A stretch of DNA of 64,000 nt, taken from assembly GCA_038210655.1 (NCBI GenBank), contig JBBQWM010000016.1, positions 1 through 64,000 of the forward strand, in the 5' to 3' direction. Shown piece after piece: positions 42,584 to 51,184 of this stretch. Numbering within the stretch: position 1 is the stretch's first letter; every line of letters starts with the position of its first letter. The notes beneath the pieces were generated by a model. The model was given only the letters and a program-made list of their open reading frames with translations. It was not told where the DNA came from and searched no databases. The position numbers and the translations under genes are program-made. Source of the DNA: 54-19 sp038210655 (lineage in GTDB: Bacteria; Chloroflexota; Chloroflexia; Chloroheliales; Chloroheliaceae).

Positions 42584-44197
42584 TTACAAATATTGAGAAA
42601 TTTGTAGTCGTAAAGCGCGTCGCCAGACGGCCCCATTAGGTAGACGCGGCAGGGCTTCCTCACGATAGATAAAGATGCGTTCGGGACAGAGGGCAATTGG
42701 CATCCGTTTTTCGCAATAGATGCTCAGTTGGGGTGGGGTCAGTTTACGTCCGGCTTCGTTCAAGACTACAAAAGCAATCATCCGATTGCGGCCCTGCGAA
42801 GTGGTGTAGGGTAAGGCAGTGGCCTCCCAAATACCGTTATGGCTTAATAGCACCCGTTCTATATCCAGTGGCACCACCAATTCATTGCCCTTGAGCATCA
42901 AGACATCCTCTTTACGGTCGATAAGCTCGAAATTGCCGTCCGTCCTGAACAAAGCCAGATCATCGGTAGCAAACCAGCCATCGGTAGCCGGAGCCAGCAA
43001 CTCTTCTGGCTGGGCGGCGTTGAAATAGCCCAACATCAAGTTCGGCCCTCTTACCAATAGTTCGCTGACCCGTTCGGCGGGCAGTTGTTCTCCACCGGCC
43101 CCCAACAGGGTTAATTCTACCAGTGGCAGGCTGGTTCCAATCATATCTTCAGCGGTATCCGGGCCGGTCTTTTGGCAGGCCAGCACCGGGGCGGCCTCGG
43201 TCAGGCCGTAGCAATTGAAAAGAGGGCAGTTGGTTTTCTTCTGCCAGGCGGTGCTTACTTCGGCAGGCAAAGGCGCACCGTAGGAAAAGGCGTGACGAAG
43301 GCTACCCAATTGGGCTCCGGCAAATTCTGGCGTGTTGACCAGTTCGCTAAAAGTGGCGGGCGAGCCATAAATTACCGTGCAATGATGCTGGTCGATCAAA
43401 TCGAGGGCCTGCACCGGGTCGAACCGTTCCATCAATACGGCAGTTCCGCCCAGCTTATAGGTCAGATTGAGGCCGGTATTGAGGCTAAAGAGGTTAAAGA
43501 GCGGTAATGGCAACAGGGCGATCTCGTGCTGAGAGTTACCGGCTATGTGCAGCCCCGAAGCTTCGTCGTTCTCATCGTCGCCCCAAAAGCTGACCTGCGG
43601 TAAGTCCTGCATCTGCTGGCAATTAGCCAGCAAGTTAAAATGGCTCAAAACTGCCGGACGAGAAGGCCCACTTCGCCCGCCTGTAAAAGAGATTATGGCC
43701 GGGTCGATAGCATCTAAATCAACCTCGCCTATTGGCTCGGAAAGTGGTTCGCCCAAAATCTCAGGCCAGGTTATCGCGTCAGTTGGGGCCGGGCCATTGG
43801 CGGTAATCGCCACGACCCACTCGATTTCGGGCAAGGAAACCTGGGCTTCTAAAACACGCTGATAGTATGGGCCAATTGTTATAACCCCTTTGACCCGGCT
43901 TTGGGCCAACATATAATGCAGATCGCGGTCTTTCCAATAAATATTGATTGGAACCACAATCGCCCCGATCCGCTCAAGCGCATAAAAAGCGATTACAAAA
44001 TGAGGCAGATTGTGCATGTAAAAAGCGATGCGGTCGCCTTCCAGCACGCCCTGGCGCAAGAAACCTTCGGCGGCCTGATCGATCATCCCATCCAGGGTCA
44101 AATAGCTATATGCTTCTTCGTGCCAGATTAGCGCCAACCGAGAGGGGTGGCGTTGTTTGCCCTCACGCACCAAATCACCTAAAAGCTCTTGTGCCAC
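42584..44197 (-). CDS. ANL-superfamily acyl-CoA synthetase-like protein with altered active site
   Basis: A 537-aa protein with the full adenylate-forming (ANL) layout. The phosphate-binding loop is SFTGGRSGPSRPAVLSH instead of YTSGTTGxPK; YGLTE is intact; the TGD motif reads FATDD; the hinge region is DRKEDVLMLKGNEL; and the C-terminal A10 motif reads PRLPNGAVWRRAL, where the catalytic Lys (PxxxxGK) is Ala. Loss of that Lys normally cripples adenylation, so this may be a non-catalytic or altered-specificity relative. GTG 44197 follows GAGGAG by 8 bases and gives the family start VAQELLGD; the longer ATG frame at 44233 is less likely. Confidence 0.8.
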   Translation of the reverse strand: MAQELLGDLVREGKQRHPSRLALIWHEEAYSYLTLDGMIDQAAEGFLRQGVLEGDRIAFYMHNLPHFVIAFYALERIGAIVVPINIYWKDRDLHYMLAQSRVKGVITIGPYYQRVLEAQVSLPEIEWVVAITANGPAPTDAITWPEILGEPLSEPIGEVDLDAIDPAIISFTGGRSGPSRPAVLSHFNLLANCQQMQDLPQVSFWGDDENDEASGLHIAGNSQHEIALLPLPLFNLFSLNTGLNLTYKLGGTAVLMERFDPVQALDLIDQHHCTVIYGSPATFSELVNTPEFAGAQLGSLRHAFSYGAPLPAEVSTAWQKKTNCPLFNCYGLTEAAPVLACQKTGPDTAEDMIGTSLPLVELTLLGAGGEQLPAERVSELLVRGPNLMLGYFNAAQPEELLAPATDGWFATDDLALFRTDGNFELIDRKEDVLMLKGNELVVPLDIERVLLSHNGIWEATALPYTTSQGRNRMIAFVVLNEAGRKLTPPQLSIYCEKRMPIALCPERIFIYREEALPRLPNGAVWRRALRLQISQYL

Positions 44198-44426
44198 GGC
44201 AATCTCCTCTAAAATTAACAGGGATGTACACACCCATACGGGCGTTAACAGGATTAAATAAAATACCTATCCCTGCTGAATTGGTTAATTTGATTGGCCC
44301 ACCTGCGCTCTGCGTATCAGGTCTCCTTTGAGGATTTGCTCCCCAATCAGGGATTTATAATTTACGATTGTCCCTAATTAACCGGAAGTTGAACGTACTT
44401 AGCTCTATCTTAGCCTCTGCCCAGCA

Positions 44427-45812
44427 CTAACGCAAAGCGTTGTCGATCCAGGAGAGGGCAGGCGCGGGCCATACACCGATTAAGATCACAACCAGCACTA
44501 GAACCACAATTAGTAGCCTTGCGTTGCGTGGTTCGGGTAGGGTTTTCAAGCCCGGCACATCGTTGCCCATAAACACCCGGTGGAAGAAACGGAAGTAGGC
44601 TACCAAACACAGTAGCAAGGTCAGCCCGCCCACCAGTACCCAGGGTAGCCCTTCCTGCGCGGCAGATTGCAAAATCAGATATTTGCTAACCGAGCCGGAG
44701 AAGAAAGGTAGCCCGATCATCCCCATAAAACCGACCGCCAGTCCGGTCGCCGCTACCGGCATCCGCCGCCCTAACCCGGTCAGGCCGTTGAGCGGCTTGT
44801 CCTGGGTGCAGTAGTTGACCAGACTAAGGCAGCTAAAGATCAAGACCTGGAGCAGGGCGAGGTTGGCCGCTTCGAGCAAGGCCCCGTCCAGGCCGGTACG
44901 ATGCGGTGAGGCGAGGCCAAATAAGATTAGCCCAAAATCGGCACTGGCAGTATAGGCAATCATCTTGCCCATTTCGTTCTGACCGAGGGCCAGCACCCCG
45001 GCAAAGACCGCCCCGGCTAACCCCAATATCATGACGGGTTGGGCCGCGCTGTAGTTATCAATAATCAGCGAAGGGTTTTTCTGCAAAAAGTCTACCAAAA
45101 AAACGACGGCAGCCACATTAATCAGACCCAGTACCAGGAAATTGGCGAGACCCGGCGCGATTTCGACCACTTCGGGCAACCACAAATTGAATGGGAAGAC
45201 CGCCAATCGTAAGGCGAAACCGACGATTGCCAGCGCCACTACAACCTTGATTAGCCCGGTCAGTTGCGGGTCAAGCCGTAGCCGTTCCAAAAAGATCAGG
45301 GCGATAAAGAAGGCCAACCCGAACAACACCGTCGCAATCAGGTAGCGCACCGCCGCCTTGATCGCCCGTACAAAGCGCTCTTCGTCGGCAGTCCCGACAT
45401 CGACGACCGCTACAATACTAAAGAACCCTGCCAGCACAAAAAGAAGTGTTTCCAAAAAGAGGTTGTTGATGTAAAGGGCCGCCAATATCGTGCCGCTCAC
45501 CGCCAGAGTTGCCGGGCTAAACCTTCCGCTCAATAAAAAGCCAGTGTTGTAAGCTGCCAGGAGTGCCACCGTTGTCAGGCTAAATAGAACTGTCAGGAAC
45601 AGCCGATCTAGCGCCGTAAAATTAAAGGTTCCGTCCTCGCTGTTGGCGGTCGGTTGCCAGATCAGCACAATCTCGACTGCCAGCGTCACTACCGGCCAGA
45701 CGACCGCCAACAGGCGACTAAACCGAAATTTTTGCGGCGAAAAGACAAACTCGAAGCCGATAATAAAGAAGGTCATTATAAAAGGCAGCGCCAGGATCAC
45801 AAATTGCATCAA
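44427..45812 (-). CDS. Complex I/hydrogenase-4-type proton-pumping membrane subunit (NuoN/HyfF-like)
   Basis: A 461-aa integral membrane protein with about 13-14 TM helices, of the Mrp/NuoLMN antiporter family. Conserved features include KVVVALAIVGFALRLAVFPFNLWLPEV (Lys in TM7 and the LPEV loop; canonical members read H[AT]WLPxAH), GQNEMGKMIAYTASADFG (compare the family GxxxxDLKRxxAYSSIxH) and a C-terminal Lys/Arg region FSGSVSKYLIL. Several positions are divergent (Glu-Met-Gly-Lys for Asp-Leu-Lys-Arg). It is the last gene of the minus-strand cluster and is separated from the HyfE-like gene by a repeat element. Confidence 0.8.
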   Translation of the reverse strand: MMQFVILALPFIMTFFIIGFEFVFSPQKFRFSRLLAVVWPVVTLAVEIVLIWQPTANSEDGTFNFTALDRLFLTVLFSLTTVALLAAYNTGFLLSGRFSPATLAVSGTILAALYINNLFLETLLFVLAGFFSIVAVVDVGTADEERFVRAIKAAVRYLIATVLFGLAFFIALIFLERLRLDPQLTGLIKVVVALAIVGFALRLAVFPFNLWLPEVVEIAPGLANFLVLGLINVAAVVFLVDFLQKNPSLIIDNYSAAQPVMILGLAGAVFAGVLALGQNEMGKMIAYTASADFGLILFGLASPHRTGLDGALLEAANLALLQVLIFSCLSLVNYCTQDKPLNGLTGLGRRMPVAATGLAVGFMGMIGLPFFSGSVSKYLILQSAAQEGLPWVLVGGLTLLLCLVAYFRFFHRVFMGNDVPGLKTLPEPRNARLLIVVLVLVVILIGVWPAPALSWIDNALR

Positions 45813-45864
45813 AACATCCTTACAGAAAAATTCTCGCTTAAAGCCAATTGCACAAACATTGGGC

Positions 45865-45943
45865 TAGTAGGGGCGACCCTTGTGGTCGCCCGGTTTGGAA
45901 CTTACGTCAGGCGACCACAAGGGTCGCCCCTACCCAAAATCGG
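45865..45943. repeat. GTAGGGGCGACCC palindrome inside the hydrogenase-like cluster
   Basis: AGTAGGGGCGACCCTTGTGG and its complement form arms around a short spacer (GTTTGGAACTTACGTC). No type A or C termini are seen. It lies between the HyfF-like and HyfE-like genes. Confidence 0.75.
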
Positions 45944-45961
45944 TTCTTAGTTCAAGATTGC

Positions 45962-46723
45962 TCAAGACACCGAATTGCGCTTGCGCTGGAAGCCTTCACT
46001 AATTAGCAAAGTTTTCATCTTACCGTGATATAGGATCGCCAGATAGGAGATGAGCAGGGCCAAAAAGATTGTAATAGCGGCGCTGATGCCCAGCACTAGC
46101 GGACTATTGCCGTTCCGCAACAACGAATAAAGTAGATCAACCCCATTGAGCGAGACCAATAACCCGGCCCCCAGCTTTAATATATCGCGCCCCACCACCA
46201 TAATGGCGATCCCGACCGACCCAAGCCAATAAAAGGCGAAGTCGCCCAGAAAATTGCCGGAGAAAGGTAGCAAAGTAGTTAGGGCGTAGGTCGCTCCGGC
46301 AGCGATAATAATCGCCCCTAGCGGCAAAAGATAATCGACATAGCGAAAGCGGTTGTAAAGGGCGGCCTCTTGCCGATAGAAAAAGCGCCGCAATCCTCCT
46401 CGGCCCGATGCCTCTTCTTCGGCTTGCTCCTGCCGGAACCCGCGTGTTTCAAATAAAATGGCGTACCCGGTCAGAAAGAGGATCAACCCGGCGATCACCC
46501 CGGCGACCCCCTTGAGAAAGACCGCCAGTGGCAATGGCCCCATCATCACCCGCGTCGAAGTCGTGTTAAGCTGATTAGCGATTATCGCCAGCACCACAAA
46601 TTGGATCACCAGGGCCGGGGTCAACAACAGCCAGTTCTTGTAAACGGCAATCACCACCGCCGAGAGCAGCAGAGCAGTAACGTAAAAGCCGTAATTATTC
46701 GCATCTATCGTCAATAAGTCCAT
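45962..46723 (-). CDS. HyfE-like membrane subunit (NuoK-type region)
   Basis: A 253-aa protein with about six to seven TM helices. The arrangement (YVTALLLSAVVIAVYKNWL, a long cytosolic loop rich in Arg/Glu at about 105-130, then GRDILKLGAGLLVSLNGVDLLYSLL) fits HyfE-type subunits, whose C-terminal half is NuoK-like. It would sit beside the antiporter-like subunits in the membrane arm. ATG 46723 is chosen over a longer frame that would overlap the toxin gene; the ribosome-binding site is weak (AGAGTAAT). The gap to the upstream VapC stop is 13 bp. Confidence 0.65.
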   Translation of the reverse strand: MDLLTIDANNYGFYVTALLLSAVVIAVYKNWLLLTPALVIQFVVLAIIANQLNTTSTRVMMGPLPLAVFLKGVAGVIAGLILFLTGYAILFETRGFRQEQAEEEASGRGGLRRFFYRQEAALYNRFRYVDYLLPLGAIIIAAGATYALTTLLPFSGNFLGDFAFYWLGSVGIAIMVVGRDILKLGAGLLVSLNGVDLLYSLLRNGNSPLVLGISAAITIFLALLISYLAILYHGKMKTLLISEGFQRKRNSVS

Positions 46724-46736
46724 CGTAAATATTACT

Positions 46737-47144
46737 CTAACTTTTCCAGTTCTCCACAACAAGACCAAAAGCGCTCAGGCGATTGAAATGTTTGAGGTTA
46801 TTTGTCACTAGCGTGCGCTGTTCAACTATTGCAGTTGAGCCAATTAGTAAATCGAAATCTTCCAGCCTTTGACCGCTTTGCCATAGAGTTGCCCTGATCT
46901 GTCCGCATTTTTCGGCAATAGCCTGATTTACATCAATCACCCGAAACTGGTTTAACAGACCACGAGTTAATTGTAATTCACTAACAGGATTGTTAGCGTA
47001 AAATGCGCCATGCAGCGCTTCGGCTACAGTTATGACTGACAATGAAATTGCACTTGGACCTATTTGTTGAACTTTGGCCTGCAATCCAACATTACTCTTT
47101 AGTAAGAAAATAAAGCTATCAGTATCGAGCAAGTAAAGAGTCAT
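46737..47144 (-). CDS. vapC: PIN-domain toxin, VapC type
   Basis: A 135-aa PIN-fold ribonuclease. Acidic catalytic residues are in place: Asp7 (YLLDTDS), Glu42 (AEALHG), Asp96/Asp98 (LEDFD) and the C-terminal TNNLKHF. VapC toxins cut tRNA or rRNA when freed from antitoxin. The DUF2283 gene ends 3 bp upstream and is the likely antitoxin. The pair sits between HyfB-like and HyfE-like genes of one cluster, an unusual site that suggests later insertion. Confidence 0.9.
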   Translation of the reverse strand: MTLYLLDTDSFIFLLKSNVGLQAKVQQIGPSAISLSVITVAEALHGAFYANNPVSELQLTRGLLNQFRVIDVNQAIAEKCGQIRATLWQSGQRLEDFDLLIGSTAIVEQRTLVTNNLKHFNRLSAFGLVVENWKS

Positions 47145-47147
47145 TTT

Positions 47148-47468
47148 CTATTTAGGTGTCCATCCGACCCGACTGGCTCGTATTTGGGCGATAATTTCTT
47201 CCGGGCTGGCGGTTTGCCAATCCAATTGTTTGCTCATAATTTCTTGTTGTAAATCTAACACTTGCTCCTGGGTGTATAAGTCAATATCCACCGCCCAGGA
47301 ATCTTTCATACGTTTTGAGAGCGAGAGAATTTCTACTTCGATCAACTCGTCCTCTTTGTCATAGCAAAACACTACGCCAGGCTTGTCCTCGGCTCTTCTT
47401 GCGACCGGCTTGTCGCTGAACAAGACGCACAATCGGTCGGCTTTTGGGTCAAAGGTCAGTTTTATCAT
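47148..47468 (-). CDS. DUF2283-family antitoxin candidate
   Basis: A 106-aa protein. The DUF2283 domain (about 1-55) is visible as FDPKADRLCVLFSD, the internal strand PGVVFCYDKEDELIEVEILSLSKR and the acidic turn between them. Residues 55-106 are predicted helical and could wrap the PIN toxin. It lies 3 bp before vapC and 46 bp past the HyfB-like gene, with GAAAGGGG before ATG 47468. Its antitoxin role is inferred from pairing; DUF2283 genes commonly accompany DUF4258 or PIN toxins. Confidence 0.8.
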   Translation of the reverse strand: MIKLTFDPKADRLCVLFSDKPVARRAEDKPGVVFCYDKEDELIEVEILSLSKRMKDSWAVDIDLYTQEQVLDLQQEIMSKQLDWQTASPEEIIAQIRASRVGWTPK

Positions 47469-47514
47469 CGGGCTACCCCTTTCTGGTCAACGCTTTTGCT
47501 TATTATAGCGCAAA

Positions 47515-49572
47515 CTAGCGCGTTAACAAGATAATAAAGACGATCAGGATAAAGGCTGCCAGAGCCGGGTAGAAGCGCTCGACCAGCCATTCAAAGACCC
47601 GCCGGACCCGATCCATAAAGCGCAGAAAGAGCAAACTGAAAAATCTGCCACCGTAACCCGTATCGAACAACTTGTAGACCTCTTTTAAACGATTGTTAAG
47701 TGGGCCAAAATAATCGGCAGTCGAAAGACGTGTGTCGGGTAGGGGACGGCGGGGAGCCTGCTTTTGAATCGGAGTTTTTTTGAAGGCGCTGGCAAAGAAC
47801 TCATCCTCAAAGCCTTCGGGTACTTCCTCCTCTTCGATTAGCTTGAGGGCCATTTTGCTGCGTCCAGTACGGGCGAATTTTGGTTTGCTATCAGCCTGCG
47901 GCCCATAAACAAGACCACCGTTATAGGGGGTGGTTGTCAGACTGCGCCGACCGCGCCAGTACAATCCTAACCCTACCAGCAGCCCTAAGACCGCCAACAC
48001 TCCCAGCCAACCGCCGGTCGCCAGGGTTGCCGCCGAGAGTTCGGTGGCCCCGGTCGGACGCACTCGCCCGACCGCATTAGAAAGCCAGCTACCGGCTAAA
48101 GCCGGGTTAAACCCAAGACCAATCGATAGCAAAGCCAGCAAGAGCGGCCCACCCAAGACCCAAAACCATTCTTCGCCGCGTGCGTCCGCCGTCCGGCGTG
48201 GCCCGTTCATAAAAAGCAATAGGCCCTGGGCCAGAGCCGGGAGCGTCAGCACTAGCCCGACCACCGCCAATCCAAAATAGAAGCGGTTGCCATTGGTCAA
48301 TAAGGCGCTCAGGGTCTGCCACCGGGCGGCATAGGCCGGAGATAATGGCAACCCGGCGAAATTCAAAGCTCCTACCAGATATAACCCAATCACCAGCGCC
48401 CGGAAAAGGGCCGGACGGCCTAAAGGTCTGGGATTGGCTCGGTTGTCCGGGTTGGGTGGTGGCGCGTTCTCAATTTGAAGCTGGTCGGCACATAAAAAGA
48501 GCAAAGGAGCGCCGATTGCCAGACTGATAAGTTGTTGAAAAGCGGCAGGTAAATCATCCAGGCCCAGGGCCATTACAATAAAGCCAAATTGGGCTGCCGC
48601 CAATAGGCCGATTTTTGCGGTTAGCTGTCCGGGCGCGGTCAGCCGCAAAGCCGCTATCGCCGAGAAAAAGATCGTCAGAGCGCCGACCGGTAAAAGCAGC
48701 CACGACACCGAAGTTAACAAATCGGTTCGGTCGCCGGTTAGACTTATCAAACGGGTTGGCAAGTAGACCGCGAAGGGAAAGACAAAACCCGCCGTCAGCA
48801 GCCCGTAAGCGGCCCCCGGCAAATCCTCGAAACTACCCAGCCAGGCTTGAAAGGGAAATTGAGCCGCTTTCACTAGACAGCCCGCCACGATAAAAACAAA
48901 AAGAGTCGTATCTAGTACCGCTGGGATTAATTCGGTATAGTTGGAGCGTCCACCGTTGCGCGAGACGATTACCAATAGGGGCGCGAAAATCAACTGTCCG
49001 GCAAAGAAATTAACCCCCAACGCCCGGTAGCTGATCGGACGGGCCGAGGCTCCCCGCAACCCTGGCCCGCTCAAAAGATAGAGCGCCAGCCCAACCGCTT
49101 CCAACCAGAAATAAAGTAGCACCAGGTCGGCGCAGTAAAACGCACCCAACCCGGCTCCTTCCGCCAGCAAAATCAACCCGTAAAGCCGTCCTGCGGTTAT
49201 GCCGTCCTGGGTTTCAGACTGGGGTCGCCGCGCCAGCAAATACAAGACGCAGAGCAACGTTAGGGCCGTCAGGGGTAGCGCAAACAGGAAGGCCAGCAAA
49301 TCGCCTCGAAAGGCCAGCGCCACGCTAAATCCGCCGTCCCCCACTGGCGACCAGGTGTACAGATTAGCAACCGGGGTGCGAACTCCGCCCACTCTTGCAA
49401 AGCCCGCCGCCAGCGCAATCTGCGATAAGAAAGTCGCCAGCGCCGCCACAATCACGACCGTATAAAATAGACGCGAATTGCTCCCGCCCAGCAGCCTCCC
49501 AAAAAAGAATAATCCGGCCCCCACCACTACCAGAGCAAGGGGTGTAGTCGCTAAAATTATGTCAGATACGTT
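47515..49572 (-). CDS. HyfB/NuoL-like proton-pumping membrane subunit
   Basis: A 685-aa membrane protein. Residues about 1-560 hold about 14-15 TM helices of the Mrp/NuoLMN type, with FIVAGCLVKAAQFPFQAWLGSFEDLPGAAYGLL (Lys in TM7, then the amphipathic loop) and a later LTAKIGLLAAAQFGFI. Residues about 565-685 form a hydrophilic stretch and one terminal TM helix, as in HyfB or NuoL with a lateral extension. ATG 49572 is chosen because GGAGAG lies 9 bases upstream; the longer frame would overlap the large-subunit gene. It is 8 bp downstream of that gene, so the two are cotranscribed. Confidence 0.8.
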   Translation of the reverse strand, partial: NVSDIILATTPLALVVVGAGLFFFGRLLGGSNSRLFYTVVIVAALATFLSQIALAAGFARVGGVRTPVANLYTWSPVGDGGFSVALAFRGDLLAFLFALPLTALTLLCVLYLLARRPQSETQDGITAGRLYGLILLAEGAGLGAFYCADLVLLYFWLEAVGLALYLLSGPGLRGASARPISYRALGVNFFAGQLIFAPLLVIVSRNGGRSNYTELIPAVLDTTLFVFIVAGCLVKAAQFPFQAWLGSFEDLPGAAYGLLTAGFVFPFAVYLPTRLISLTGDRTDLLTSVSWLLLPVGALTIFFSAIAALRLTAPGQLTAKIGLLAAAQFGFIVMALGLDDLPAAFQQLISLAIGAPLLFLCADQLQIENAPPPNPDNRANPRPLGRPALFRALVIGLYLVGALNFAGLPLSPAYAARWQTLSALLTNGNRFYFGLAVVGLVLTLPALAQGLLLFMNGPRRTADARGEEWFWVLGGPLLLALLSIGLGFNPALAGSWLSNAVGRVRPTGATELSAATLATGGWLGVLAVLGLLVGLGLYWRGRRSLTTTPYNGGLVYGPQADSKPKFARTGRSKMALKLIEEEEVPEGFEDEFFASAFKKTPIQKQAPRRPLPDTRLSTADYFGPLNNRLKEVYKLFDTGYGGRFFSLLFLRFMDRVRRVFEWLVERFYPALAAFILIVFIILLTR

Positions 49573-49580
49573 CATTAAAA

Positions 49581-50657
49581 TTATCTCTCCGCACAGGCGA
49601 AACAAAAATCCAGTGAGGCGATAATCGCTGCCGCATCATCGGCTTCCTGGCCCGGCAAAGTCAGGGCTACCGTCGGCAGATTCGCCAGCGTCGGGGGGCG
49701 CAATTTCAATCGAGCCAGCTTACCTGCCTCATCCGAGGCGATATAACAAAGCAGTTGACCGCGTGGTGTTTCGACCAGGGCGCTGGCTTCCCGTTCTGCC
49801 GGGTAGAGGGCGGCGAGCAAATCGTCGTGCAGACCGCCTTCTGGTAAATTCCGCAACGCATTGTTGACCAGATTCAGGCTTTCGAGCGCTTCCAATGCCC
49901 GCACCGCCAATCGCGCAAACAAATCCCCCCGCCGCTGGGTCACGACCCGCACCTCAAAATCGAGGTACGCGCCATAAGGATCGCTTCGGCGGGTATCGAG
50001 GGCCAGTTCAGCGGCCCGCGCTATCGGCCCGGTCAGACCCCATTCCAGCGTATCCGCCGGATCAATCGCGCCTACCCCAACCGTCCGACGTTCTAGTTGC
50101 CGATTGTCGAGCAATTGATTAACCGATTCGTAGACATTCTTACGTAGTTTCTCGACGGCGGAAAGAAATTCGGCTCCGATTTGTGGCGCACGCATCGCCC
50201 CTCCCAGCACGCTGAAGGTGTCGTAGACCCGGTTGCCAGTAGCAGCCAAAAGCTGACGCACACCTTCGGCTTCCTCTTCCAGACGGGCGGCAGGCACATG
50301 AATACCGAGCAAGCGCAGGGTACGACCAATCGAACCGAGGTGGCTGGCAGCCCGTTCCAATTCAGCCGCCACCAACCGTAAATAGTTGGCGCGGGCGGCC
50401 GGTTGGATTCCGCTCAATTTTTCGAGGGCCAGCGCGACGGCCATTGTGTTGGCAAAGGAGCATTTACCGCAAAGTTGGGCGGCAGGGGCTAAAATCTGGT
50501 GTGGCAAAAGGCAAGGCAAGAGCTTTTCCACCCCCCGGTGGTTATAGCCTAGCTCAATCTCGACATGTTCAATCTTGCTTCCCGCTACCTCTAGCTTGTA
50601 GACGACTGGCTCATCCAGGGCCGGATGCCAGGGGCCAACGGGCAAAAGATACGCCAT
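49581..50657 (-). CDS. Group 4 [NiFe]-hydrogenase-like large subunit (HyfG/HycE/NuoD family)
   Basis: A 358-aa catalytic-type subunit. IELGYNHRGVEKL (about 34-45) is typical of the family. The N-terminal metal motif is QLCGKCSFANTMA, with Cys63 and Cys66; the C-terminal motif is SLDFCFACAER, with Cys352 and Cys355. All four Ni-ligand cysteines of [NiFe] enzymes are therefore kept, unlike NuoD of complex I, although the Arg before CxxC is Gln and the Pro of DPC is Phe. It lacks the NuoC-like N-terminal domain of HycE. Small subunit, ferredoxin, NuoH-like subunit and maturation genes are not in this cluster, so the complete complex must be assembled from elsewhere, or this is a reduced relative. 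Confidence 0.75.
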   Translation of the reverse strand: MAYLLPVGPWHPALDEPVVYKLEVAGSKIEHVEIELGYNHRGVEKLLPCLLPHQILAPAAQLCGKCSFANTMAVALALEKLSGIQPAARANYLRLVAAELERAASHLGSIGRTLRLLGIHVPAARLEEEAEGVRQLLAATGNRVYDTFSVLGGAMRAPQIGAEFLSAVEKLRKNVYESVNQLLDNRQLERRTVGVGAIDPADTLEWGLTGPIARAAELALDTRRSDPYGAYLDFEVRVVTQRRGDLFARLAVRALEALESLNLVNNALRNLPEGGLHDDLLAALYPAEREASALVETPRGQLLCYIASDEAGKLARLKLRPPTLANLPTVALTLPGQEADDAAAIIASLDFCFACAER

Positions 50658-50883
50658 TTACAAAACTCGTTCCGTACTACTTACGACTTTGAATAGCGGC
50701 ACTATCCCTACTCTCTGTGTCTTAAAATCCACTTCTGATCCTATTATAACTCAGGCCAACACCTATCTTCTCAAACTTTTCCAGCCGATTTCCCTATCAG
50801 GTTTTCCTAAGGAAAAAGCAGTCTGACCCGTGCAGGGTATACTAACAGCTACCCCCTTGCCCGTCAAGTTCAGACTAGACCGT

Positions 50884-50960
50884 AGGTGAGAGTCAGAATT
50901 TTGCACGGATTCAAACCCTAAAACGAATGACCGTGAAGACCACACTCCAAACCCACTAAA
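50884..50960. repeat. Half of a type D element
   Basis: GGTGAGAGTCAGAATTTTGC followed by GGATTCAAACC...CTCCAAACCCACTAAAA aligns with the complement of the right end of both full D copies (42050-42125 and 59190-59276). The other half is missing. Confidence 0.6.
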
Positions 50961-51045
50961 ATTAACAGGGATAGACAGGATTTACGGGATAAAATTAATT
51001 GGTGAATTGGTTAATTGCATTAGTGTCCTTGCGCGTACCCCACCT

Positions 51046-51184
51046 CTTAGGGACGCAAAAATAATAAAATATCCCGGTAGGGGCAACCCTGAGTGGTTGC
51101 CCGTGAACACCTTGCGCGGTCAATGAGGGCAACCACACAGGGTTGCCCCTACATTGGGACAATTATTTTTATTTGCTTCTCTTA
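51046..51184. repeat. Palindromic element, termini type C, reversed
   Basis: Core 51077-51152 (GTAGGGGCAACCC to GGGTTGCCCCTAC) with termini TTAGGGACGCAAAAATAATA and ATTATTTTTATTTGCTTC. The right end is immediately next to the stop codon of the methyltransferase gene (51185-51187). Confidence 0.8.

Larger units (their letters stand above)
50658..51184. other. Intergenic region with repeat remnants
   Basis: Holds a truncated type D element (50884-50960), a TTAACAGGGATAGACAGGATT stretch (50960-50984) resembling one at 44214-44250, and a complete type C element (51046-51184). No ORF is supported. Confidence 0.55.
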
